Assembly: GCA_013420905.1 (NCBI GenBank)
Contig: JAAXNY010000009.1
Span: forward strand, 3,224,001 to 3,288,000
Reading direction: 5' to 3'
Length of the DNA: 64,000 nucleotides
Source of the DNA: Collybia mongolica
Lineage: Eukaryota > Basidiomycota > Agaricomycetes > Agaricales > Clitocybaceae
Shown here: in pieces, positions 9,914-21,949 of the stretch
How the letters are laid out: every line of letters begins with the position of its first letter
How positions within the stretch are numbered: position 1 is the stretch's first letter
The notes under the pieces: model-generated
Told to the model about the DNA's origin: nothing
Seen by the model: only the letters and a program-made list of their open reading frames with translations
Database searches by the model: none
Program-made: the position numbers and the translations under genes

Positions 9914-12900
9914 TCAGAAGTAACATTCAAGCTCAATATCCTCGAGCTCGCGACGACAAAGATCTTCCTCTCCTGAAGCGCCTGCCCTGACAAACATGTT
10001 TATTGCTCTCTGCAGAATGTCCATTGCTTCATTTTCGTTTTCCACCTCCTTGTCGCGGTTGTATTTCTGCCACGACACAGAACTCAGTGTTGCGAAATCA
10101 CGTGCTTGGCTGTATATGATGCCGCTCTGGGTATGTAGCTCCAGAGCTTTGAGGATAGCCTCCTCGGCCTGCGGCAGCCTCGACTGCTCCAAGAAAACGC
10201 AGGCTTGGATGTACAGATCATCCCCTTGTCCACTGGGGTCGTCAATCTGGACATGTAACGCCAGGGCACGACACACCCCTGTCAGCGCCTCGTCGTAGCA
10301 CTGGCGGCGCAAGGACGCCTCCGCAAGTTGGTTGAGGTCATCTGCTTGGCCCTGCACATTCCCAACCTCGATATGGAGCGCCAAAGCTTCCTGTAACCTT
10401 GCAGTAGCAAGGTCAATCTCGCCACGCCGAAGGTGCAGGCACCCAATCTGGTGAAGGTCAAACGCCTGGCCCAGCACGCTGCCCACCTGGACGTGCAGTA
10501 ACAATGCACTCTCCAAATGCTTTTCTGCCAATTTTAGCTTCGAACGGCGAACGAGAACCATACCCCACGCCGCGAGCACATCCGCTCTCCCAAGTATATT
10601 ATCCCGCGCACGGTAGACCTCGTGTAACCCCATCAACTCCTTCGCCGCTTGCTTCAAGCTCCCGTTAAAAGAGAGTATATGACATAGAAACTGTTTGTCG
10701 TCCGCGCTGCCCAGCTCATCGTCGGCTTTATCGTGCAGCTCCAGTGCCCTTCGGATGACCTGTTCTGCCTGCTCGAACTCGTATTGGGCGATCAACACAC
10801 GCCCGAGGATGTGAAGGTGGTCAGGGTCCTCGACTGGCGCCCGAATGGCAAGGGCCTCTTTGATGCGGACCTTGGCCTCTGCAAACCGGGATCGGAGCAA
10901 GAGGGTATAGGCAAGCCCAGCTAAAGTTTCTGCCTCTCCGACTACATTTCCCACTTTGACATTCAGCTGCAGCGCACGCGTGAAGTGACCCTCGGACTCC
11001 CTGAACCTGGAGCTACATAATGTGGCCTGGCCGAGACTATTTAGCGCGGACGCAGCCCCCAGCTCGTCGTCGCACTCCGTAAAGAGCTTTAGGGCATCCG
11101 CGAATGCTGCGCCGGCCTGTGCAAGTTGAGACCGCTGGAGGTGCACCTGGCCCAAGCCCATAAGATCATACGCACTCCCAATCTTGTCATTAATTTGCTC
11201 ATGAAGCCTCATGGCCTCGCGGAATTTCTCCTGGGCTTCTCCAAATGTCGCCGATTTCCTCGAAAGCAGACACCCGAGGTTGTGCAGGTCGTAGGCGTGC
11301 CCCGCGATGTCCCCTGCTTGGATATGGAGTTTGATGGCAAGGAGGAATTTCGTCTCGGCCTCAGCAAATTGCAACCGTCTCGTGAGAATCTGTCCCCAGC
11401 ATCCTAGGCAGTCAGCATGGAGCTTCAGGTTTGGGTTCCCCTTGCACGGTGTGGCGTCTGTGACCTGCCTTGGGGCAGCGTCCTTCCAGAAGCGGAGGCC
11501 TCCAAATTGGAGTAAACGGGGAGCGCGCCGCGGCCGCTTAGGGGCTAGAGTCTGTTGGGCGTCGTGCGCCTGGGTGCTTGATACTGGCAGCTTCTCAAAC
11601 ATATCAACTGCGAGATGCAGTCCTCTACTCGAAGCAACCCCGTTGACATAAGTGTGGTGGCAGAAGGTCAGAATAGCCTCAACAACCACATCCAGAGGAC
11701 GCCCAGACTCAAGTGAATCAAGCGAAACTGCCTCGATATTCTCCGCCTCTGCACAAAGCCTCTTTGCCATCGCTGGGTCATTGTGCGATGCCCCCTGGAA
11801 TGCCAGATCGAGGAAATAGTCCTGGAGGAAGCATCGTGCTTCCTTAGAGGGAGGTTGTCGGGCACGAACGTAAAGCCTGATTGGACTCAGGACCCGGATC
11901 ACACCATGGATGTCCTTGAACACCAGGGCGTTCTGCCGGAGCGTAGAAACCGCTTTCTTCACGTTCAATATGCCAGGGAGCCTGTTACTAAAAGACATAT
12001 ACGTCTCGTTTGACATGCCATCGGGGAGGAGCGCCAATAGACTAAGGAACGACAGGGCATCCGGATCACGCTGCATACGGGGGCTTGAAAGCGATAACTG
12101 AACTGAACAATCTAGGCTCGTGAGTCGGTCATCCCCGTTTTCCACCATCGCCACATTCTCCTCGCGCCACCGCTGCAAGAGCGCCTCTGTTGTTTCTCCA
12201 TCAACTGCCGCCAGGTTGGCTAAAAGTGTGACTGCGAGGGGCACCTGATCAACCGCTTTAATGAGTGCAGTGGCGTGCTCGTCGGCCTTTTTTGAAATGG
12301 CCTGGAAGATAGCGATTGCTGATGCAAGGTCGACAGGCTGTAGGGGTGGGAGAAGGTGAGTCCATTCAACGCCGGCGGGGTGCTGGGAGCCGCGCATCGT
12401 GATGAGGACAGCCACTGTTTCCAAATTGGTGAGATCCTGGAGGAGCGTTTCAATGTCCCCACGTGCCCCAGGTAGCTCCCAAGGTGTTTCAAAGTTGTCC
12501 AGAACGACAAGAAAGGGGGATTGGCGGAGGCGATCAAGGACGGCGTCTAGTAGTTGCCCATTTACACCGTCCGGGGCGATATGGAGGGTGAGTGCCATAT
12601 CGAGAATGATATGGTCCACGCATGTGGCGGCTTCGCACGACACAAAGAGACGGTTGTCACCAAACTGAGTGTGAATTCGGCTGTCGTGTATGACAGAGAG
12701 TGCGAGAGAGGTTTTCCCTATGCCTCCAGGCCCAAGAACTGCCATCCGTGGTCTTTCTACTTCTAGAATCGTCGTTACAAGATTCTCAATTTCGTGGTCG
12801 CGGCCAAACATGATCTGAGGTCTTGCCCGGAGTTTTGTAGAGCGGCGAGTGCGTGCGTGGGATGAGGCCGGCTCGACCTCCTGATAATAGTCAAAACCAC

Positions 12901-13855
12901 GTCACAACTACACAGGATAACGGATGGACGAACCTGGATTGTGGGATTCATGTTGGCCGTTCGTAGAACAATGGACGATTTGAGCTGATAAAACATCCTG
13001 TTAGCTTGCAAACTCCAAACTGATGGTCACACCTGATCACCTGAAATGATGTTATCGCAGTATCAAGTCTCCTGTCCTGTTCCTCAATACGGGCCAGGAT
13101 ATCTTCCCTATGAATGACACGATCGATGCGTGCAGCGAGGGTACTGTCTGTTGAAGACTGGAGAACCTTGTAGATGTTACTCAGTATTCTAGTTTACAGC
13201 CGTGAGTGACCACATGTAAACTTAGCGACAAGACGCACTCGGCAATTCGTAGCAAATCCTGTTTCAATTCCTCCAGTCCGTTTCCCGCACTAACTTGAGG
13301 GCTCCGAAGAGCCTGGAAAACGACCCACGAATAGCTGATAACTTTATCGATGAGTTCTAGGCCTCGATCTTTGTTAATCCGGACCTCCTGCGGGTAGAGT
13401 AATCAATCAATTGTTACTTGATATTGTTTGGAAGTTTAGAGGCTCACGTCTGCAATCTGTATGATCTGCTGAACAAAACCTGCCAGGACTTTGATATATG
13501 GGGCATCTTGGATTATGCCTACTGTCGTCTTGATAAGAGCAATGACCGTGACAGCACTACTTCGTGAAGCAGGGGTGTAAACCCCAGGACTCAGTTTGAC
13601 CAATTTGGATGAGGAAATAGATGTTCCTGGGCTTTCGTTATCAAAGTCACAATCAGAGAGTAGTGACAATGATGTTTCAACCGACGGGATCGAAGACGTA
13701 GGAGAGGCTGGATCATGTGGAAACGTAGAGGCTGATGAGGGCGCTGGCAGCTTTACACCGAGCCCAATTTTAGATCTGTTGTAGTTGGCAGATTGGCCGT
13801 AAAAAATGACTGCACCACTCGGTGGAGCTTTGGGTCGGCGCGCGATACGTCCCAT
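9914..13855 (-). CDS. NLR-like protein: helical N-terminus, NB-ARC, TPR array
   Basis: Five exons, all in phase: 13448..13855, 13239..13387, 13041..13188, 12934..12984 and 9914..12880, for 1240 residues. The N-terminal ~110 residues are low complexity. Residues ~105-250 are a helical bundle (KTTVGIIQDAPYIKVLAGFV; then NKDRGLELIDKV) of the MLKL-like/HeLo-like kind seen in basidiomycete NLRs. NB-ARC begins near residue 276: P-loop GPGGIGKTS (~302-310), Walker B FLVVLDNFETPWE, a sensor segment VLITMRGSQ and the motif PLAVTLLANLA. Residues ~700-1210 hold about eleven 40-residue TPRs with a repeated GxAxDLxxLG signature, resembling kinesin-light-chain-type TPRs. By family analogy it is a STAND NTPase that senses a ligand with the TPRs and may permeabilise membranes through its N-terminus; the ligand is unknown. 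Converges with the FunK1 kinase. No disabling change was seen. Confidence 0.9.
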
Positions 13856-14360
13856 TCAGGAGCGATGGTATAGAATCAATGTAAAAGAACTAGCACGAAC
13901 CATGTTGAGAGCTGTTGAAGGTTTAATCACAACCAGAGCCATCAACTATGCACAGCTCTGGGCGTCAAGCACTGAGCAAAGCAAAAACTGCTTATGGTGC
14001 TAGGCGCTAAGTCATCACTACTCATGTGCAACTGAAAATGCTCCCTCAAAAATGGCCAGATTTTTTGTCCCTCTGGTGAAAGTGTATATTCTGATTAGAG
14101 GATCAAACCCTAAGACAGTTTGTTGTAATTCTCAAAACTGACAGATAGATAAATTCGGCCTCCATTGCATAATGGTATCTATATATAGTAATTACTTCCT
14201 AATATAGTAACTATGCATCAAAAGCCTGTGCCACTATCTCCAGAGTGCGTCTGTGAGATGTGTAGCGCATTCATGCTCCCATTTCCAGATTGTTTCAATG
14301 GGAATTGATCTGAGTGCCTTGGGTGTGTTCTTTTTTTTTTTTTTTTTTTTGGTCATATAA
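13856..14360. other. NB-ARC upstream region with poly-T tract
   Basis: Upstream sequence of the NB-ARC gene, with no coding signal. A run of 20 T lies at 14331..14350, immediately before the CACTA terminus at 14361. Confidence 0.6.
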
Positions 14361-15339
14361 CACTGTGAAACTGAGAATAGATGAAATTCAACCCTGTGTT
14401 TCATCCTCTTAAATAATAGAAATAATACATTAAAAATATGAAATTCATTCACTTAACAATCCTAAAATGTAATGAATTTCATCTTGGAGATGTTTGAAAA
14501 CACACCCCCTGTGGGGGGAAAATGGATGGAAAACCCCCCCTTAAGGTATAATTTAGTGGATGAATTTCATGCAAAATTTGTCCGTATTCATACCCCCTGA
14601 TTCTCAAGGCTATGGGATGAATTTCATTTCACCATAGGTGGAAAAAACAACCATTGTGGGAGGTAATTCCTATCAATATGGGATCAATCTACTACCTTGA
14701 TGGGTGAGAATAGCAATGTTTTTGGGGTAACATTACTGCAAATTTTTGAGGCTATGGGATGAATTTCATACCATGATAGGTGAAAATAATAACCTTTGTA
14801 GGGATGGATTTCATACCATCACAGGTGAGAATAATAGCCTTTGTGGGGATTAATTCCATGCCATTTACATCACTTAAATTTGAATTCATTATTTCTTCCC
14901 TGTTATCAATAAACACACTTCATCCATTTTGTACAGTTAAGGTTTAACATCCATAAGATCTAAGGTATTGTAATTTGAATGCTCTATCAACTAGTATACC
15001 TCTGATTCATATCCCTCATTCCAAAGTTCCTGATTACCAGCATTACCAACCAGACTGCAAACGCAACACTGTGATTTGTTAGAATCATGTATTGAGGTTA
15101 GTAATGAGAAAACTTACCCAAATGGCCCTATATAAATTCTTGTCATCCTGAAGCTGCATCTGGAGACAGAACCCATTTCCAGCAATGCCACACAGTGGGC
15201 ATGGAATAGGACTCCCTACTTTTTCTTTAGCATGAGCAACTTTACATAAGGTGGTGAGTTCAGCTGGTCAGATTAGCATGATAAAGATAAAAGAAAGTTA
15301 AGTAATGGATGGAAGTTGTTGGTCTTTGTGCACTGCCAG
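14361..15339 (+). mobile_element. truncated 5' end of a CACTA element
   Basis: Begins with the terminus CACTGTGAAACTGAG and continues with subterminal copies of GATGAATTTCAT, nearly identical to 16945..17875 and related to the 5' end of the large element at 39123. Around 15060..15260 it keeps relic exons of the minus-strand accessory gene (compare 39792..40709). It breaks off at GCACTGCCAG, where an inverted 3' terminus (CACTGTGCACC) begins. Confidence 0.8.
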
Positions 15340-16944
15340 CACTGTGCACCTGGTGGGGGTGGTTTTTCCCCCACTTAATGGATGAAAAGGGTTTTTCCTA
15401 AGTTTAGTGGATGAAATTAAGGGGTATGAAAATAGGATGAAATTTCATCCCGCATATTTCATCCTTTAAGAGGGTGAAATTGTACTGTTAAAATACCATC
15501 TATTAATGGAATGAATTTCATCCCATAAGGGGTGAATTTCATCCCATAAAAGAGGATGTATGGGATGATTTTCATCTAATAAAAGGAGTGAATTTCATCC
15601 CATACAAGGGGATATATAGGATGATAATCCTGTATTTTACAGTCCCCCACATGTCCTTGTGGACTCTGCACAGACTCTGCATGGACTCCACAGAGTCTGT
15701 GCAGACTCACTTACTTTCTTTTACTATTATAAATTACTTACTTACATATAAGAGTTTACTTACTATTTTATCTACTAATGTTCTACTTGGGTGGAGTGGG
15801 CCAACACACTGTGTGGCAGGTACTCATTCTTTATTTCTTTTCTTAGGAGAAATAAGTCCATTCCACATTAAAAACCATCAGAACTAACTTTTACCAGGAT
15901 CATGTACACTAAATAAGCATTCAGATTGTTGTCATGTATTTGGTATACTTATAATAGATCATGTGACATGTGTCAATAAATAGAGAAATCAATCCTCTTT
16001 GTATTTCAGGTAAATATAGTAGTAGTTGTTGATTATTCCAATGTTTAGTGTAATTTCCCACAAGGGTCGTGTTTGGTCAGGGTCATTGTTGTTATAAGAT
16101 GTTTATTCACCCCTGGCATAACACACAGACCTTCAAAACTAGCTGAATCTGGACATTTCTGATATTTCGCTCAAAATAGACCGTGGGAAAATTATGCTCA
16201 ACAACGAAATTGTAGAGCCATGTTTGTACATTCCAAACATATAAGAACAAAGTTAATAGCTTTACTGGTTATGGAGAAAATCACAAAATAAATTTTGAAA
16301 CATGACACTTTGAAATATTAGATATGCATAATTTTGATGGCATCATCAAAAGCATTATGTAAGCATCCCAAATACATGCAAATTATGTCACAATACTTTG
16401 TATTTGTGGAGAAATGCTGTAAAAAGCCATAAGAGAAGAAAAATCCCATTATGGAAATATTTTCCCATGGTGCTGAAATATGAATCAATGAATCAACCTT
16501 TTTGCCCGAAAACGGGGTCAATAAAGAACTCATAACAAAGGTGTGGCAATGGTAATGTGACTGTGGCATGTGTCTCCATATCATGTGACCTGTTTTTGTC
16601 GACTTGAGGCTGTTCATCTCTCAGCTGGGAATGCCAGTCTTGCCCAGTGGTTATCCATGCCGAAATTTTTAATATTACATAATGATCCTCCCTGTGACTG
16701 TTCAAACCTGGTGGGGTGCACGTTTTTCAGCCTCCTATTAATAACAAATAATATACAATTTGAATAAATAAAATTTGTCAGCATTCCCACATTTGATCAC
16801 AAGGCCCTGTTGACCGAGATGCCTGGCGGCTGAACATTCCAAGCTATATCATGTGTTGGCAGCCGCTTTCACACGCTCTTCCTCTTGCTCTCATACATGA
16901 TACCACCACCATTGCATGTTGGCTGCCTCCCATCCTCCCCCTCA
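15340..16944 (+). repeat. left arm of 1.6-kb inverted repeat
   Basis: Pairs with ~18236..19809. Shared landmarks include the terminus, the GGGTGGAGTGGGCCAACAC block (about 15790; reverse complement near 19390), and an open stretch encoding the same ~60 residues (GFFFSYGFLQHFSTN) on the minus strand at 16318..16617 and the plus strand at 18457..18720. That shared stretch matches no family I recognise. Confidence 0.8.
15655..15710. repeat. perfect-looking short hairpin in the left arm
   Basis: GACTCTGCACAGACTCTG is followed after about nine bases by a near-exact inverted copy, forming an 17-18-bp stem. It is absent from the right arm, so it arose or was gained after the arms diverged. Confidence 0.7.
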
Positions 16945-18235
16945 TACACTGTGAAACTGAGAATAGATGAAATTCAACCCTGTGTTTCATCCTCTTAAAT
17001 AATAGAAATAATACATTAAAAATATGAAATTCATTCACTTAACAATCCTAAAATGTAATGAATTTCATCTTGAAGATGTTTGAAAACACACCCCCTGTGG
17101 GGGGAAAAATGGATGGAAAACCCCCCCTTAAGGTATAATTTAGTGGATGAATTTCATGCGAAATTTGTCTGTATTCATACCCCCTGATTCTCGAGGCTAT
17201 GGGATGAATTTCATTTCACCATAGGTGGAAAAAATAACCATTGTGGGAGGTAATTCCTATCAATATGGGATTAATCTACTACCTTGATGGGTGAGAATGG
17301 CAACGTTTTTTGGGGTAACATTACTGCAAATTTTTGAGGCTATGGGATGAATTTCATACCATGATAGGTGAAAATAATAGCCTTTGTAGGGATGGATTTC
17401 ATACCATCACAGGTGAGAATAATAGCCTTTGTGGGGATTAATTCCATGCCATTTACGTCACTTAAATTTGAATTCATTATTTCTTCCCTGTTATCAATAA
17501 ACACACTTTGTTCATTTTGTACAGTTAAGGTTTAACATCCATAAGATCTAAGGTATTGTAATTTGAATGCTCTATCAACTAGTATACCTCTGATTCATAT
17601 CCCTCATTCCAAAGTTCCTGATCACCAGCATTACCAACCAGACTGCAAACGCAACACTGTGATTTGTTAGAATCATGTATTGAGGTTAGTAATGAGAAAA
17701 CTTACCCAAATTGCCCTATATAAATCCTTGTCATCCTGAAGCTGCGTCTGGAGACAGAACCCATTTCCAGCAATGCCGCACAGTGGGCGTGAGTTCGGCT
17801 GGTCAGATTAGTATAATAAAGATAAAAAAAAATTAAGTAATGGGTGGAAGTTGTTGGTCTTCATTTGTGCACTGCCAGACTGCCTATTGTCCTTGTTGAC
17901 CTCATTGTAATGAAGTCATCTATAAAACGGGTCAATGTTAATGTGCTTTGGATTAGATTGGATAGACAGACATACTGAGACCCCCTCATTGTCCACCTGC
18001 ACTGTGAGGTCAACAAAGTGGTGTACCATGTTGAGGACATTGTCGGGCATGGTCTTGTCCTGCATACCAATGATGTCCTTAGGTTTCCTGTAGGATTATT
18101 ATTAGCATTTATTAATATTCTTAACGAAGCCTTATAGTTTGTATTGGAATTCAAATGACTACTACAAGTATTATGATAGTAATTGTAATCTAACATTATA
18201 CTAATTGTAATCTATCAATGAAGAGTGTTTACTAC

Positions 18236-19809
18236 GAGGGGGAGGATGGGAGGCAGCAATGGGCAATGGTGGTGGTACGAGAGCAAGAAGGAAAGCATGT
18301 GAAAGCAGCTGCCAACGCATTATATAGCTCGGAATGTTCCGCCGTCGGGCATCTCGGTCAACAAAGCCATGTGATCAAATCTGAGGATGCTGACAAATAT
18401 TTTTATTTATTTATTCAAATTGTATACTATTCATTATTAATAGGAGGCTGAAATATGTGCACCCACCATGTTTGAACAGTTGCAGGGAGGATCATTATGT
18501 TACGAGTTCTTTATCAACCCAGTTTTCGGGCAAAAAGGTGATTCATTCATTGATTCATATTTCAACACTGCGGGAAAATAATTCCATAATGGGATTTTTC
18601 TTCTCTTATGGCTTTTTACAGCATTTCTCCACAAATACAAAGTATTGTGACATAATTTGCATGTATTTGGGATGCTTACATAATGCTTTTGATGATGCCA
18701 TCAAAATTATGCATATCTAATATTTCAAAGTGTCACGTTTCAAAATTTATTTTGTGATTTTCTCCATAACCAGTAAAGCTATTAACTTTGTTTTTATATG
18801 TTTGGAATGTACAAACATGGCTCTACAATTTCCTTGTTGAGCACATTTTTCCCAAGGTCTATTTTGAGCGAAATATTAGAAATGTCCAGATTCAGCTAGT
18901 TTTGAAGGTCTGTGTGTTATGCCAGGGGTGGATAAACATTTTATAATAACAATGACCCTGACCAAACATAACCCTTGTGGGAAATCATGCTAAACATTGG
19001 AATAATCAACAACTACTACTATATTTACCTGAAATACAAAGAGGATTGATTTCTCTATTTATTGTCACATGTCACATGATCTATCCCACCACATAAGTAT
19101 ACCAAATACATGACAACAATCTGAATGCTTATTTAGTGTCCATGATCCTGGGAAAAAGTTAGTTCTGATGGTTTTTGTGTTTTCTCCATAGCCAGGCAAG
19201 CTATGGCATTGGGTTTTGTGCACAGGCATTGCTTGTTTACTTTGTAACATTTTCCCATGGTCACATGACCTCCATAAACTATCACCTATGTTGTTTCTAG
19301 TCATTTACAACTTCCTGACTGTGGAATGGACTTATTTCTCCTAAGAAAAGAAATAAAGAACAAGTACCTGCCACACAGTGTGTTGGCCCACTCCACCCAA
19401 GTCTAAGGCAGTAAAGTCATCCCATAAACCCACTATTTGTGGGATGAAATACCTTCTATGCTGAACTTAAATCATCCCACATATTCCACCTTTTATGGGA
19501 TGAAAGTTCACTCTCTAATAGATTAAAATGATCTAATAAAACCCACCCATTATAGCATGAAATTCCCCTCTTTTTCACTGGATTAAAATTGTCCCATAAA
19601 ATTCACCTCTAATGGGATGAAAGTTCACACCACTAAGGGATGAAAATTTCTGAAATTATAAGAGCAGAAATTCATCCTCTCAAGGGATGAAATATCTGGG
19701 ATGAAGTTTCATCCCAATTTCATACCCTTTAGATTCATCCACTAAACTTAGGAAATGCTGCTTTCATCCATTAAGTGGGGGAAAAACCTCCCCCACCAGG
19801 TGCACAGTG
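18236..19809 (-). repeat. right arm of 1.6-kb inverted repeat
   Basis: Inverted partner of 15340..16944. Its last 405 bases (19405..19809) are almost identical, in direct orientation, to the 3' end of the large CACTA element (48746..49150), with only a handful of differences visible by eye. Confidence 0.8.
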
Positions 19810-20670
19810 CTACTACACAGGGATGCACGCCACACCTCGACGCATACTCCCCCAGAATCTGCCACCTTTACCTGCTTCTCTTCTCGGAACATTCGGACCA
19901 ATTGACAATAACAACCAATCTATTTCTTTTCGTCTAAGTGATATGATCAGAGGAAAAATTCAAACATCAATATCGGTTCGGAGAATCTTGGATTTCCCCT
20001 TCCATTAAACCAGACTAGCACGGGGCACTTTACTCTTTGGAAAAAGGAGATTCGGTCTATGGAGGCACCGATTCATAATGAGTTATTTTCAATTTCCGTG
20101 GTCCGAATTCCTGATGAGTACGCTAATTCAACCAAGATTTCCCGGAGTACGTCAATCCAAATTCGATTCAAGCGCTGAATTTGGCACATAATAAGCGAAT
20201 TTTCCAATGTCGTGGAGTAAAGTGTTATAATAGGTATTGTGGTCTTCTAGTTGTAGATCTGCTGGACTTATCAACTGGTATCAGTGCTTTCTTGCTTCCA
20301 GCGCTACCTATTCATCAACGCATATAGCGCCCAGACGCTATTCTCGTGATAGACATGCAAATACCTCGTGGTTATGCACGAGCACGTATGGTACAAAATG
20401 ATAGATGCGTGAACGCAGACCCTTGTCCCCCTCTCTCCTCTCCTCTGCACCCCCTCACTATGACCAACAATACCGAAGCCTCTAATCCTGTGCTCAATTC
20501 GCGACAAGCCAGTATATCACGTACAGTTATATTCATCACTTTTAAATGTGGACTTATATAAGCGATCGATCCTATAGATATCATCTTTGAAACGAAAAAG
20601 AAGTTCGCCATCGTGGAACTATACATCGTTGATGGAAAAAAAACTCAACTCAAATTGGATTCTAAATCGA
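19810..20670. other. intergenic, nothing recognised
   Basis: Flanking DNA between the CACTA composite and the hAT-like element. Only short overlapping open frames without recognisable motifs were seen. Confidence 0.45.
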
Positions 20671-21491
20671 CTTCCAAGTACACTGTCCAAGGTCCGGTCC
20701 AGCCCCGGTCCAGGCAAATTTTGCTGGACCTGGACCTGGACCTGAGGTCCGGTCCCATTTTCTTCGGACCTTGACCCTCAAGGTCCGGACCGTGTCCGGA
20801 CCCGGTCTGACCCAGGTCCGACAGCCAAAAAGTTTTTTTTTCAAGAAAAACTCCTTTTTGGTGTATCAGCGTGACTCTCTCGACCTTCTCGACCATCTTC
20901 AATGTTCCGTATATTGGAAACCATGTTTGCACCATCTGGATCATGGAGGTGAGGATGGATTTGAATACATGAAATGTCAACTTACCTTCTTTTCCTCGAG
21001 TTTTTTTTACAATTGTCTCGGGGTAATCTAGCCCTTGCACCCGCTTTGAAGGCTGAATGCGTCGTCCTCCCTCAATAATCAGCCCTGTATCCACTTTGTC
21101 TCGCTCCCGACGCGACATTTCGTGATGGAAGGGCCTCTGCACATTGCGTGGATTGACGAAAAAAAAAGGCGAGGGTCTTCTCAAGGTCCAAATATGGGCA
21201 AATGTTGCCATTACATCATTTTACGTACTATCGATATTCTACCAGTCCTTGAACATGTGCATGATCATCGAAAACTTTGGTCATCTTTGTGGAGGTGCGT
21301 AATCTCTAATGTATACTCAGGTCCGCGCGGTCCGGACCCGGTTCGCGGTCCACTTCTCGACTGGACCTGGACCTGTGAGGGCGGTCCGGTCCAGTATTTT
21401 GCTGAACCTGGACTGGACCTGTGAGGGTCGGACCTGGGTCGGACCCGGTCCTGCAGGTCCTGACCCGGACCTTGGACAGTGTACTTCCAAG
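20671..21491. mobile_element. non-autonomous hAT-like element with 8-bp target duplication
   Basis: The 8-bp sequence CTTCCAAG (20671..20678 and 21484..21491) flanks an 805-bp insert (20679..21483). The insert has terminal inverted repeats TACACTGTCCAAGGTCCGG / CCGGACCTTGGACAGTGTA. Inside each end are about 150 bases of degenerate GGTCCGGACC/GGACCTGGACCT minisatellite. An 8-bp duplication with CACTG-like ends is typical of hAT transposons. The interior (20840..21300) encodes no transposase; the minus frame at 20645..21211 runs through the repeats and is probably fortuitous. Because the duplication is perfect, the insertion is probably fairly young. Confidence 0.85.
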
Positions 21492-21949
21492 ATGGAATTT
21501 CGTCTTCCTAAGTGAGCACTACGCAATCTCAAATAAGCATGCAGACGCAATGCCAATCAACGTCCATTAACATTATCAGGGAGTTGGTTCTAGAATCTCA
21601 ACTCTCTTTACGTCTAGTATACCGCCATGATTCAATATTCTCACTGAAGCACACAATCAACATCGGGATTCAAGAAATACTTCAAGCTCATGTACCTGAC
21701 AAACAAGGAAAACAATGTGAGATATTAGCATGGCTTGGGATTTCTCTCTAATCTAATCACTCTAGTCTGGAGTAAATCTTACGGCCGCAGTTCAAGCTGC
21801 CAGTTGATAGTCGAACTGGGAAGGATTCATGAGGTCTGTCGAACCCGTAACTTCAATGCTTATTGAAAGGTTCGAATAATTTTCAGGAGCAACAAACGGA
21901 GAGCAGTGGACCTCCCCCACAAGGCAGGCGAAGCCCCAGCCTGCGCCCA
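21492..21949. other. intergenic / 5' region of GTPase copy B
   Basis: No recognised gene. An in-frame extension upstream of 21950 (about 29 codons, Gln/Pro-rich) lacks an ATG, so an additional upstream exon is possible. Confidence 0.4.

Larger units (their letters stand above)
15340..19809. mobile_element. palindromic composite of CACTA ends
   Basis: The left end, CACTGTGCACCTGGTGGGGG, is the reverse complement of the right end at 19809. Two arms of about 1.6 kb (15340..16944 and ~18236..19809) are inverted copies with indels. Between them lies a CACTA 5' terminus (16945, CACTGTGAAACTGAG) followed by a piece resembling 44190..44680 of the large element. Thus 16945..19809 alone has correct 5' and 3' ends and looks like a 2.9-kb deletion derivative, while 15340..16944 is an inverted 3' arm. 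No transposase frame survives. No clear 3-bp target duplication was found at either outer edge. Such derivatives are normally mobilised in trans by a full element. Confidence 0.75.

Noticed and set aside
16318..16617. Open frame shared by both palindrome arms (also 18457..18720)
   Set aside because: Shared because the DNA is duplicated; N-terminal parts differ and no family is recognisable.
20645..21211. 188-codon minus-strand open frame in the hAT-like element
   Set aside because: It crosses the terminal repeat and the minisatellite, and the repeat-encoded part is open in several frames; no transposase motif.
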